Positions 17,419 through 25,395 of a DNA stretch of 64,000 nt are shown piece by piece (position 1 is the stretch's first letter; each line of letters opens with the position of its first letter). A program made the translations under genes and the position numbers. The stretch is from Microterricola gilva. GTDB lineage: Bacteria; Actinomycetota; Actinomycetes; Actinomycetales; Microbacteriaceae. The notes below the pieces were generated by a model. The model saw only the letters and a list, made by a program, of their open reading frames with translations, ran no database searches and was not told where the DNA came from. The stretch is taken from contig NZ_SHLC01000001.1 of NCBI RefSeq assembly GCF_004217495.1, forward strand, positions 868,001 to 932,000. The letters are read 5' to 3'.

Positions 17419-18801
17419 CTACGCGGCCAGCTCGGCGAGGGCGTCGTCGATCACCGCGAGGGCGTCGGCGATGAGCGCATCGGAGACGGCGAGGCTCGGC
17501 AGGAAGCGGAGCACGCTGCCGTAGGTGCCGGCGGTGAGCAGGAGCACACCGCGCTGGGCGGCGTAGCTCGCGATGTGGCTGACGGCAGCGGCGTTGGCCA
17601 GCTTGCTGCTCTCGCCGGTGCCCGGCTGCACGAGCTCGATGGCGATCATGGCGCCGCGGCCGCGGATCTCGCCGATCACGTCGTACTTCGCCTTGAGGAC
17701 CTCGAGCCCGGCGGTGAGGGTGCGCCCGATGCGCTCGCCCTCCGCGAGCAGCTCGTTCGCCTCGATCGCCTCGAACACGGCGACGGCTGCCGCGCAGGCG
17801 ACGGGGTTGCCGCCGAACGTGCCACCGAGGCCGCCGGGTTGTGCGGCATCCATGATCTCGGCGCGGCCGGTGACGGCGGCCAGCGGCAGGCCGCCCGCGA
17901 TGCCCTTGGCGCTCAGGATCAGGTCGGGCTCGAGCCCGAAGTGCTCGCTGGCGAAGTACTTGCCGGTGCGGGCCATCCCGCTCTGGATCTCATCGGCGAT
18001 GAAGACGATGCCGTTGGCCGTGCACCAGTCCTGCAGCAGGTTGAGGTAGCCGTCGGCGGGGACCATGAAGCCGCCCTCGCCCTGGATCGGCTCGACGACG
18101 AGGCAGGCGAGCTCTGAGGCGCCGATGATCTTCTCGAGGTAGCCGATCGTGCGCGCCGCGGCATCCGCGCCGCTCAGGCCGTCGTGATACGGGTAGCTGC
18201 TCGGTGCGTGGTAGACGTCGCCGGCGAGCGGGCCGAAGCCGGTCGCGTACGGCGCGGCCTTGAAGTTCATGGCCATGGTCAGGTTCGTGCGGCCGTGGTA
18301 GGCGTGGTCGAGCACGGCGACGCCTCGGCGGCCGGTGTACTTGCGGGCGATCTTGACGCCGTTCTCCACTGCCTCCGCGCCGGAGTTGACGAGCACGCTC
18401 TTCTTGGCGAAGCTGCCGGGCGTGTGCTCCGCGAGCAGCTCTGCCACGCGGACGTACTCCTCGTAGGGCGTGACGGTGAAGAGGGTGTGAATGACGTCAC
18501 CGAGCTGCTCGGATGCCGCGGCGACGACGCTCGCCTCCGTGTGGCCGACGGTGGTCACACCGATGCCGGCACCGAAGTCGATGAAGTGGTTGCCGTCGAC
18601 GTCGACCAGGATCGCGCCGTTCGCTTGGGTGATGTAGACGGGCAGCACCGAGGCGACGCCGCTGGAGACGACGGCGTTGCGACGTTCCTGCAACTCGATC
18701 GAACGCGGCCCGGGGATGCTCGTCACGATTTTCCGCTCCTGCGGCACCGTGAATGCTGGGCTTGTCGACGCGGACGCGGAGGAGGTGAGAGTCTCAGTCA
18801 T
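17419..18801 (-). CDS. gabT: 4-aminobutyrate transaminase
   Basis: This 460-aa class III aminotransferase matches actinobacterial GABA transaminases. It has VDVDGNHFIDFGAGIGV near residue 70, NSGAEAVENGVKIAR near 135, the PLP Asp in IADEIQSGMARTGKY near 265 and the Schiff-base Lys in LSAKGIAGGLPLAAV near 300. It transfers the amino group of GABA to 2-oxoglutarate and yields succinate semialdehyde, which the dehydrogenase at 25.4 kb could oxidise. It is the first gene of an apparent gabT-asparaginase-ald series. A TAAGCT box 9 nt before the ATG predicts a 2-3 nt leader. Confidence 0.92.
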   Translation of the reverse strand: MTETLTSSASASTSPAFTVPQERKIVTSIPGPRSIELQERRNAVVSSGVASVLPVYITQANGAILVDVDGNHFIDFGAGIGVTTVGHTEASVVAAASEQLGDVIHTLFTVTPYEEYVRVAELLAEHTPGSFAKKSVLVNSGAEAVENGVKIARKYTGRRGVAVLDHAYHGRTNLTMAMNFKAAPYATGFGPLAGDVYHAPSSYPYHDGLSGADAAARTIGYLEKIIGASELACLVVEPIQGEGGFMVPADGYLNLLQDWCTANGIVFIADEIQSGMARTGKYFASEHFGLEPDLILSAKGIAGGLPLAAVTGRAEIMDAAQPGGLGGTFGGNPVACAAAVAVFEAIEANELLAEGERIGRTLTAGLEVLKAKYDVIGEIRGRGAMIAIELVQPGTGESSKLANAAAVSHIASYAAQRGVLLLTAGTYGSVLRFLPSLAVSDALIADALAVIDDALAELAA

Positions 18802-18810
18802 GATGGTGTC

Positions 18811-18816
18811 AGCTTA
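18811..18816 (-). promoter_or_regulatory. -10 box (gabT)
   Basis: TAAGCT on the minus strand lies 9 nt before the ATG at 18801, giving a nearly leaderless transcript. Confidence 0.4.
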
Positions 18817-18848
18817 TCGCGAGGCCTCGCAGTGACGAAGGAGCAGCA

Positions 18849-19322
18849 GTGCAGAACGAACACAACTACGCGGTGCGCGTGGAGTGGCAGGGCAACCGCG
18901 GAACGGGCACGAGCGCCTACCGCGAGTACGGGCGCCAGCACGAGGTGAGTGCGGCCGGCAAACACCCGATCGCCGGCTCCGCCGACCGCACCTTCCACGG
19001 CGACCGCGAGCGCTGGAACCCGGAGGAGATGCTGCTGGCAGCGCTCAGCCAGTGCCACATGCTCTCCTACCTGCACGTCGCCGTTCGACACGGCGTCGTC
19101 GTGCTCGACTACACGGACGACGCCGTCGGCACGATGCGCTCCGAGGCCTCGGGCGCCGGCCGCTTCACCTCGGCGACGCTGCGGCCACGGGTGACGGTGG
19201 CGGATGCCGCGCAGATCGAGCTCGCGAGCACCCTGCACGCCGAGGCGTCCGCCCTCTGCTTCATCGCCAACTCCGTCAACTTCCCGGTCGACCACGAGCC
19301 CGAGACCGTCGCGGCCGGCTGA
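18849..19322 (+). CDS. OsmC family peroxidase-like protein
   Basis: This 157-aa protein has the OsmC/Ohr fold signatures. Residues GDRERWNPEEMLLAALSQCHML carry the first Cys near residue 76, and HAEASALCFIANSVNFPV carries the second near 139. OsmC proteins reduce organic hydroperoxides with a two-Cys mechanism. The GTG start has an AAGGAGCA ribosome binding site. The gene is divergent from gabT and stands alone; downstream is a repeat-rich non-coding stretch. Confidence 0.9.
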   Translation: MQNEHNYAVRVEWQGNRGTGTSAYREYGRQHEVSAAGKHPIAGSADRTFHGDRERWNPEEMLLAALSQCHMLSYLHVAVRHGVVVLDYTDDAVGTMRSEASGAGRFTSATLRPRVTVADAAQIELASTLHAEASALCFIANSVNFPVDHEPETVAAG

Positions 19323-19356
19323 GTGCGGGGAGCGCGCCGACTGCGTGGACCGGTGT

Positions 19357-19673
19357 CGCGGCTTCCGCGGCGCCCGGTTCACGGCGGTACTCGGCTTCGG
19401 GGGCGGCCTCGTTCCTCGGCTGCTCCCTCGAGCCGGCGTGGGTCTCTCGACCCGGCGTGGGTCTCTCGACCCGGCGTGGGTTTCCTCGCGCCGGCGCGGG
19501 TCTCTGCACGCTGGCTTGAGCGAGCGTCGCCGCGACGAAGGAGCAGCGACGCCCGCGACGCCCTGAGCGGATCTGCGGAGACTGGGTGCCGCGGCTTTCG
19601 CGGCGCCCGGCTCACGGCGCTACTCTGCTTCGGGGGCGGCCTCGTTCCTTGGCTGCTCCCTCGAGCCAGCGTG
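19357..19673 (+). repeat. Repeat-rich intergenic region (modules C and D, 19-bp tandem)
   Basis: The 373-bp gap between the OsmC gene and the secreted-protein gene holds no credible gene. Two 84-bp near-identical copies lie at 19357-19440 and 19590-19673. Each contains module C, starting CTTCGGGGGCGGCC and ending CCCTCGAGCC, which also occurs in the 30-kb array. Between them, a 19-20-bp tandem unit with core CGGCGTGGGT repeats four times at 19434-19511. A 68-bp module D at 19506-19573 recurs at 30874-30941. Confidence 0.8.
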
Positions 19674-19695
19674 AGCTCCGGCGACGGGGCGAGCG

Positions 19696-20748
19696 CTAGC
19701 TGAGCGCGGGCAGCGCGGCCAGCGGCCAGCGCGGAACGCCGCAGCCGTGGCCACCGACGAGGTTGGTGCATGCACCGAAGAACGCCGGGAACGGCACGGT
19801 CTGCGGGTCGCCGAACCACTTGGAGTAGAGCAGCCAGAAGTTGAGGTTGCCGTGCGTCGAGCACTCGTCGCCCTCGCCGGCGAGATCATCGGTTGCGGCG
19901 GCGTTGGGCTGGTACGGCGTGTAGTTGTAGAGGTTCGCGGTCGCCTGGTTCTCGATGCGCACCGTCGACGCCCCGCACGCGGCGTTGGGGTGGTACTGCA
20001 CGGGCACAGCGCCGATCTTGTACTGCCGGTCCGGCTCCTCTGTGTACTGCCGCATCTGCCACGCCGCGTTGTAGACCTGGTTGAAGAAGCCGAAGTACTT
20101 CTCGTCGCAGTCCGCGGTGTCCGGGCAGGCGTAGCCCATCGCGCGCTCATAGCCGTACGCACTCGGCCGGGTCAGCAGTGACTGCTCCTTCTGCAGCAGC
20201 ACGAGCAGCGTGCGGGGGCTGATACCGCAGGCCGCGGCAACCTTCGCCAGGATCCGGCTGGCAGGCTCGGAACGAGCACCCGTGTATGCGGAACAGTGCT
20301 GGCCGCCCTCAGCAGGCTGGAACGTCGTGTTCTGCCGGAAATCGGCGAGGCAGTCCACGCCGTCCTTGGGCGCGCACTTCTGCTGTTCGAGGAAGTCCTG
20401 GATCTCGGACTCGGTCATCGAGAGGCTGTCGTAGAAGTTCGCGTCGCTGATGATGAGACCGGGATCGAACTCGCCGTAGACGCGGGGAACGAAGGCCTCT
20501 GTGCCCGCGATGCCCGGTGCGGCGATCCCGGATGACGCGACCATGCCGCCCGCCGTGCTCGCCATGGCCGCGCTCGCCGCGGCGGCGGGCCGCGGCTGCC
20601 CGGCCTGGGCGGCGATCGTGCCCGTCGCGCTCAGCAGCACCGCCGTGACGGCGGCAAGCAGCACGACACCGAGCCGCGACATCCGCCTCGGGCGCGATGA
20701 ACTCGCACCGTGCTGCGGACGGGGGCTGAGGTGCCGTCGAGAAGTCAT
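19696..20748 (-). CDS. Secreted lysozyme-fold-like actinobacterial protein
   Basis: This 350-aa protein has a basic N-terminus and a hydrophobic signal sequence (LGVVLLAAVTAVLLSATG, residues 25-42), so it should be exported. The mature part carries a Cys-rich block common in actinobacterial surface proteins: LIISDANFYDSLSMTESEI, KVAAACGISPRTLLVLLQKE, FGFFNQVYNAAWQM and YHPNAACG. The helix with LLQKEQ suggests a lysozyme/transglycosylase-like fold (inference). No choline-binding or LGFP repeats follow. The biochemical role is not established. A TAGGGT box lies 8 nt before the ATG. Confidence 0.8.
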   Translation of the reverse strand: MTSRRHLSPRPQHGASSSRPRRMSRLGVVLLAAVTAVLLSATGTIAAQAGQPRPAAAASAAMASTAGGMVASSGIAAPGIAGTEAFVPRVYGEFDPGLIISDANFYDSLSMTESEIQDFLEQQKCAPKDGVDCLADFRQNTTFQPAEGGQHCSAYTGARSEPASRILAKVAAACGISPRTLLVLLQKEQSLLTRPSAYGYERAMGYACPDTADCDEKYFGFFNQVYNAAWQMRQYTEEPDRQYKIGAVPVQYHPNAACGASTVRIENQATANLYNYTPYQPNAAATDDLAGEGDECSTHGNLNFWLLYSKWFGDPQTVPFPAFFGACTNLVGGHGCGVPRWPLAALPALS

Positions 20749-20756
20749 CAGGCTTG

Positions 20757-20762
20757 ACCCTA
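20757..20762 (-). promoter_or_regulatory. -10 box (secreted protein gene)
   Basis: TAGGGT on the minus strand lies 8 nt before the ATG at 20748, so the transcript would be nearly leaderless. Confidence 0.4.
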
Positions 20763-20832
20763 GCGGCTCGGCCTCACAAAATGCTGACCACCACGGGTGA
20801 CTGCTCCGCGCCGGGCACAGCCGGAGTGGTGG

Positions 20833-21627
20833 CTACAGGCGTTCCTTCGGGAACACCTTGTCGGCGATCTTGTGGAGCGTTCCCGACGGCGGCGCCTCGT
20901 TGTACTGACCGGCGAGTTCCTGTCCGGTGAGCGCGTGGATGGCCGCCATGATCTCGTCGGTCGCCTGGCGCCTGGCCTTGCCTGAGCTCGCCGCTCCGTA
21001 GTGTGCGAGGTCGAGCGGCTCGCCGAACTTGACGGTGACCTTGCGCACCCGCGGCAGCTTGGCGCCGATCGGCAGGATCTCCTGCGTGCCGATGAGCCCG
21101 ACCGGAACGACGGTGGCCCCGGTCGTGAGGGCGAGCCAGGCGATCCCGGTGCGGCCGCGGTAGAGGCGGCCGTCGATCGAGCGGGTGCCCTCCGGGTAGA
21201 GCGCGAAGGCGTTGCCGCCCTCGAGGATCTGCTTGCCCTGGTCGAGCGCCGCCTGCGCGGCCTGGCCGACGCCGCGTTCGACGCTCACGGCGCCGATGGA
21301 GGTGAAGAAGGTGCGAGACACCCAGCCCTTGAAGCCGGTCCCGGTGAAGTAGTGCGACTTCGCGAGGAACTGCACGCGGCGCGGCGCGGAGATGGGGATG
21401 ACGATGCTGTCGATGAACGAGAGGTGATTGCTGGCGAGGATGACGGGGCCGGTCTTCGGCACATTCTCGCGCCCTGTGATGGTGGGGCGGAAGACGGTCT
21501 TCGCGACCACTCCGATGAGTCCGCGGCCGACGAGGTAGACGAGACCCGGTGATTTGGTGGAGGCGACGGTGCCTTCTGCGACGTCATCGTCGGTCGCGGG
21601 CACGGCGGGTTCAGCTGCTTCGGTCAC
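20833..21627 (-). CDS. 1-acyl-glycerol-3-phosphate acyltransferase (PlsC family)
   Basis: This 264-aa protein of the PlsC/LPLAT family has the acyl-transfer motif ASNHLSFIDS (HX4D, near residue 68) and the glycerol-phosphate-binding motif ALYPEGTRS near 145. It should acylate lysophosphatidate to phosphatidate, or a related acceptor, at the membrane. The GTG at 21627 is chosen because a TACTGT box lies exactly 6 nt upstream (leaderless) and the family alignment begins shortly after. The same frame stays open far upstream across dxr, but that is antisense sequence. It is divergent from dxr. Confidence 0.9.
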   Translation of the reverse strand: MTEAAEPAVPATDDDVAEGTVASTKSPGLVYLVGRGLIGVVAKTVFRPTITGRENVPKTGPVILASNHLSFIDSIVIPISAPRRVQFLAKSHYFTGTGFKGWVSRTFFTSIGAVSVERGVGQAAQAALDQGKQILEGGNAFALYPEGTRSIDGRLYRGRTGIAWLALTTGATVVPVGLIGTQEILPIGAKLPRVRKVTVKFGEPLDLAHYGAASSGKARRQATDEIMAAIHALTGQELAGQYNEAPPSGTLHKIADKVFPKERL

Positions 21628-21633
21628 TCGACG

Positions 21634-21639
21634 ACAGTA
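21634..21639 (-). promoter_or_regulatory. Leaderless-type -10 box (plsC-like gene)
   Basis: TACTGT on the minus strand is 6 nt upstream of the GTG at 21627, which supports that start. Confidence 0.5.
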
Positions 21640-21781
21640 CGCGCATTCATATGCCAATGACGGCATTTGTCTTGTCGGGTGTGCACAGTGTCCGCCCGGC
21701 ACGGGTCTGACCGCGCGCAACAGCACCGCCAGACGCCGACCCACTCTTGCGGCCCTGGGTGCCATCGGCCACTGCTCGCCG

Positions 21782-21787
21782 TAGGCT
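21782..21787 (+). promoter_or_regulatory. Leaderless-type -10 box (dxr)
   Basis: TAGGCT is 6 nt upstream of the GTG at 21794, with no Shine-Dalgarno sequence between them. Confidence 0.55.
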
Positions 21788-21793
21788 GATGGC

Positions 21794-22879
21794 GTGCGCA
21801 AGGTGATCATTCTCGGTTCGACAGGTTCCATCGGAACGCAGGCACTCGACGTGATTCGGGCAAACCCCGAGCGTTTCGAGGTGGTCGGCCTCGCGGCCGG
21901 CAGCAACGCCGACATGCTCGAGGCCCAGGCAGCCGAGTTCTTCGTCGACGACACGGCGCTCGGTGCCGTGGATGCCGAGGCCCTCGTGCGCAGTGTCGAC
22001 GCCGACGTTGTGCTCAACGGCATCACCGGCTCCGTCGGCCTCGGGCCGACGCTCGCCGCCCTGGAGACCGGCCGCACCCTGGCCCTGGCCAACAAGGAGT
22101 CGCTCATCGTCGGCGGCGAGCTGGTGACGGGCATCGCTGCGCCTGGGCAGATCGTGCCCGTCGACTCCGAACACTCCGCACTGGCCCAGGCGCTCCTCGC
22201 CGGGAGAGCCTCCGAGGTGCGCAGACTCGTCGTCACGGCATCCGGTGGCCCCTTCCGCGGCCGCAGTGCCGAGTCGCTGGCCGGCGTCACCCCGGCCGAG
22301 GCGCTCGCCCACCCGACCTGGGACATGGGACTCGTCGTCACGACGAACTCCGCCACCCTCGTGAACAAGGGGCTCGAGGTCATCGAGGCACACCTGCTCT
22401 TCGATGTGCCATACGAGCGCATCGACGTCGTCGTGCACCCGCAGTCGATCGTGCACTCCATGGTCGAGTTCATCGACGGTTCGACGATCGCCCAGGCCTC
22501 GCCGCCGGATATGAAGTTGCCGATCTCGCTCGGGCTGGACTGGCCGAACCGGGTGGGCGGCGTCGGCCGGCCGATCGACTGGACCACCGCGCAGAGCTGG
22601 ACGTTCGAGCCGCTCGACGAGAGTGTCTTCCCCGCCGTCGCCCTTGCCAAGCAGGTCGGCCGGGCCGGTTCCAGCTACCCGGCCGTGTTCAACGCGGCGA
22701 ACGAGCAGGCCGTGCACGCGTTCCACGCGGGTGCGATCGGGTTCACCGACATCGTCGAGACGGTGCGCGCGGTTGTCGACGGCCACGAGGCGGCTGGCGA
22801 GCTCAGCCGGGAGTCGTTGGCCGAGGCCGAGCTGTGGGCCCGCGCGACGGCCGACAAGCACATCGCCGCGCGGCGCTGA
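21794..22879 (+). CDS. dxr: 1-deoxy-D-xylulose 5-phosphate reductoisomerase
   Basis: This 361-aa enzyme carries out the second step of the MEP isoprenoid pathway, NADPH-dependent conversion of DXP to MEP. It shows the NADPH motif [14 protein letters not shown] (residues 8-21), [13 protein letters not shown] near 100, the substrate loop [10 protein letters not shown] near 152, HPTWDMG near 174, [13 protein letters not shown] near 190 and [13 protein letters not shown] near 299. The GTG start is supported by a leaderless -10 box 6 nt upstream. The site-2 protease gene at 24 kb is a common actinobacterial neighbour; here an epimerase gene on the other strand intervenes, and the usual ispG is not seen. 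Confidence 0.97.
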   Translation: MRKVIILGSTGSIGTQALDVIRANPERFEVVGLAAGSNADMLEAQAAEFFVDDTALGAVDAEALVRSVDADVVLNGITGSVGLGPTLAALETGRTLALANKESLIVGGELVTGIAAPGQIVPVDSEHSALAQALLAGRASEVRRLVVTASGGPFRGRSAESLAGVTPAEALAHPTWDMGLVVTTNSATLVNKGLEVIEAHLLFDVPYERIDVVVHPQSIVHSMVEFIDGSTIAQASPPDMKLPISLGLDWPNRVGGVGRPIDWTTAQSWTFEPLDESVFPAVALAKQVGRAGSSYPAVFNAANEQAVHAFHAGAIGFTDIVETVRAVVDGHEAAGELSRESLAEAELWARATADKHIAARR

Positions 22880-22908
22880 CAGCGTGATCCGCGGACGCGG
22901 CCGCCCGC

Positions 22909-23820
22909 TCAGCGGTAGGAATCGGCCGTCGTGGCCAGCGCCTCCGGCCACGGCGTCGCGCGCACTCCGAGCAGGCGTTCCGTCTCGGCCGAATCGATGA
23001 CGAACGGCATCCGGAACTGGTAGCTGGATGCCTCGACCTCGCGCATCAACGGGTTCACCGCGCCGAGGCTGCGGAGCAGCCACTGCGGGTAACCGGCAAC
23101 GCGCCCCCTGCTGCCGTAGTGGGCGTTCAGCTGGTCCATGATCACCGTGCGGGGGAGCGCCTCGCCGCTCGGCACGTGCCAGACGCGTCCCCACTCGGCG
23201 GAGTCGGCCGCGGCGGCCAGCGTCGACGCGATGTCAGGCAGGTAGCTCCAGCTGTGCGGCAGAGCCGGGTCGCCAACGACCATCGCCTTCTTCGAGCGCA
23301 GTGCCGCGTGGAAGAAGGCCTCGCCGAGGTGTGCCGTGCCCGTCGAGCCCGGACCGAAGTAGTCGCTCGCGCGAACTTCGACCGCGCGGATGTCGCCGCG
23401 CTCGTGCGCGGAGAGGGCGGCGTGCCACCCCGCCAGACGCACGCGCCCCTTGGTCTCGGTGCTGAGCTCGGGGGAGTGCTCAGTCATCGGGCCGTCCGGC
23501 GCACCGTAGCCGTAGAGGTTGCCCATCATCACGAGCGCGGCCCCGCTCCGTCTGGCCGCCTCGATCGCCGCCGCGAACACGGGCGGCCACGCCGTCGGCC
23601 ACTGCGTGTACGGCGGGTTGGTGCAGAGGAAGATCGTTGCGGCGCCGCTCGCCGCGGCCGCGAAGCCCTCGATGTCACCGGCGTCGAGGGTGATCGCGCG
23701 GGTTCCGGTTATGGCGGTCCCGCTCCGGGTGGCGAGCAAGACCTCGTCTCCGCGCGCGACGAGCCGACGCGCGAGCGCACCGCCGATGAGCCCGGCACCG
23801 ACGACCAGCTGATGTGACAT
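22909..23820 (-). CDS. NAD(P)-dependent epimerase/reductase (extended SDR-like)
   Basis: This 303-aa Rossmann-fold protein starts MSHQLVVGAGLIGGALARRL. The dinucleotide-binding motif GAGLIGG is the atypical-SDR form. IFLCTNPPYTQWP and MMGNLYGYG follow, with a YFGPG active-site-region loop near residue 173. The canonical YxxxK pair is not evident; the Tyr lies in a NLYGYG context. It resembles NAD-dependent epimerase/dehydratase family proteins of unknown substrate. A GGAGGAGG ribosome binding site precedes the ATG at 23820. The gene is inserted in opposite orientation between dxr and the site-2 protease gene. Confidence 0.85.
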   Translation of the reverse strand: MSHQLVVGAGLIGGALARRLVARGDEVLLATRSGTAITGTRAITLDAGDIEGFAAAASGAATIFLCTNPPYTQWPTAWPPVFAAAIEAARRSGAALVMMGNLYGYGAPDGPMTEHSPELSTETKGRVRLAGWHAALSAHERGDIRAVEVRASDYFGPGSTGTAHLGEAFFHAALRSKKAMVVGDPALPHSWSYLPDIASTLAAAADSAEWGRVWHVPSGEALPRTVIMDQLNAHYGSRGRVAGYPQWLLRSLGAVNPLMREVEASSYQFRMPFVIDSAETERLLGVRATPWPEALATTADSYR

Positions 23821-23964
23821 TGCGTCCTCCTCCCGGCCCCGTGCGGAGCATGGCCATCCAAACACAGCGCGCGGCCGTCGCACAGCCCCGCGCGGCATCC
23901 GGATCGGCGCGAAAGCACAGCGAGCACGCAGCCTGACATCAGCGGGCTCGCAGCGAGGGAGGGC

Positions 23965-23970
23965 TACGCT
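23965..23970 (+). promoter_or_regulatory. Leaderless-type -10 box (site-2 protease gene)
   Basis: TACGCT is 6 nt upstream of the GTG at 23977, with no ribosome binding site between. Confidence 0.55.
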
Positions 23971-23976
23971 GGCGAC

Positions 23977-25305
23977 GTGGATTCCGTGCTTCTCTTCGTT
24001 CTTGGCGTCGTCATTCTGGCGGTCGGCCTCGCCGTGTCGATCGCCCTGCACGAAATCGGGCACCTCGTGCCCGCCAAGCTCTTCGGCGTCAAGGTCACCC
24101 AGTACATGATCGGCTTCGGGCCGACGCTCTGGTCCAAGCGCAAGGGTGAGACAGAGTACGGCGTGAAGGCGATTCCCTTCGGCGGCTACATCTCGATGAT
24201 CGGCATGTTCCCGCCGGCCAAGGATGGCACGTCGCGCAGCGCCAACACCGGCTTCCTCAGCAGCCTCGCGCAGGACGCCCGCTCGGCCAGCGCCGAGACG
24301 ATCGGCGAGGGCGAGGAGCACCGCGCCTTCTATCGCCTGCCGGTGTGGAAGCGCATCATCATCATGTTCGGTGGACCGTTCATGAACCTGCTCATCGCCG
24401 TCGTGCTCTTCGCCGTGTTGCTGATGGGCTTCGGCTCCGCGCAGGCCAGCACCACGATCGGCAGCGTCTCCTCCTGTGTGCAGCCGGCCGGTTCGACCAG
24501 CACGGAGTGCGGTCCGAACGATCCGGCCGCACCGGGCGCCGCAGCAGGCATGCTGCCGGGGGACCGCCTCGTCAGCATCGACGGCACGCCGGTCACGAGC
24601 TGGGAGCAGTCCACGGAGGCCATCCGCGCCTCGGCCGGCACGGCGCTCGTCGTCGTGGTCGAGCGCGACGGCGCCGAGAAGACCCTCACTCTCACGCCGC
24701 TGCTGACCGAGCGCCCCGTGTTCGATGAGGCGGGCAAGCCGGTCACGGATGCCGCAGGCGCCACCGTCACCACCGAGGTCGGTTTCGCGGGCATCGGCCC
24801 GGCTGGCGAGCTCGTGCAGCAGCCGGCATCCGCCGTGCTGCCAGCCGTCGGCGACAACATCTCCGGCGTCACCCACATCATCCTGAACCTGCCGCAGCGC
24901 ATGGTCGACGTCGCCAACGCGGCCTTCGGGACGGAGGAGCGCGACCCGAACGGCCCGATCAGCGTCGTCGGCGTCGGCCGGGTGGCCGGCGAGATCGCCG
25001 CGCTCGACAGCCTGAGCGTCGAGAGCAAGGTCGCCAGCATGGTCGGCCTGCTCGCCTCGCTCAACATCGCGCTGTTCGTGTTCAACCTGGTGCCGCTGAT
25101 GCCGCTCGACGGCGGCCACATCGCCGGAGCCCTCTGGGAGGCGATCCGCCGCGGCTTCGCGAAGCTGTTCCGCAAGCCGGACCCGGGCCCCGTCGACATG
25201 GCCAAGCTGATGCCGCTCACCATGGTCGTCGTGATCGTGCTCGGCGGGATGAGCGCGCTGCTCGTCTACGCCGACATCGTGAAACCGGTCAACCTCTTCG
25301 GCTAG
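23977..25305 (+). CDS. Site-2 intramembrane zinc protease (RseP/Rip1 family)
   Basis: This 442-aa M50 metalloprotease has four predicted membrane segments. The zinc motif HEIGH is near residue 27 in the first helix. A periplasmic PDZ domain covers about residues 180-245 (GAAAGMLPGDRLVSIDG), and the third zinc ligand lies in LMPLDGGH near 372. It cleaves membrane-embedded anti-sigma factors or signal peptides; mycobacterial Rip1 is the model. The GTG start is set by the -10 box 6 nt before it. A perfect 22-bp hairpin 18 nt after the stop separates it from the convergent dehydrogenase gene. Confidence 0.93.
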   Translation: MDSVLLFVLGVVILAVGLAVSIALHEIGHLVPAKLFGVKVTQYMIGFGPTLWSKRKGETEYGVKAIPFGGYISMIGMFPPAKDGTSRSANTGFLSSLAQDARSASAETIGEGEEHRAFYRLPVWKRIIIMFGGPFMNLLIAVVLFAVLLMGFGSAQASTTIGSVSSCVQPAGSTSTECGPNDPAAPGAAAGMLPGDRLVSIDGTPVTSWEQSTEAIRASAGTALVVVVERDGAEKTLTLTPLLTERPVFDEAGKPVTDAAGATVTTEVGFAGIGPAGELVQQPASAVLPAVGDNISGVTHIILNLPQRMVDVANAAFGTEERDPNGPISVVGVGRVAGEIAALDSLSVESKVASMVGLLASLNIALFVFNLVPLMPLDGGHIAGALWEAIRRGFAKLFRKPDPGPVDMAKLMPLTMVVVIVLGGMSALLVYADIVKPVNLFG

Positions 25306-25323
25306 CTCCGCGACACTGCGAGC

Positions 25324-25378
25324 GAACTCGTAGAAACGGCTCCCCATCCGCTCGGAGGGGAGCCGTTTCTACGAGTTC
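25324..25378. terminator. Bidirectional hairpin terminator
   Basis: The arms at 25324-25345 and 25357-25378 form a perfect 22-bp stem around an 11-nt loop. It lies between the 3' ends of the convergent site-2 protease and succinate-semialdehyde dehydrogenase genes. The stem includes AGAAACGGCTCCCC paired with GGGGAGCCGTTTCT. Its symmetry suits termination in both directions, although a classic U run is absent. Confidence 0.75.
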
Positions 25379-25395
25379 GACGGATGCGGCTGAGC

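Noticed and set aside
22909-25347. An 812-codon minus-strand frame as one large protein
   Set aside because: The epimerase occupies only 22909-23820, with its own ribosome binding site; upstream codons are antisense to the site-2 protease.
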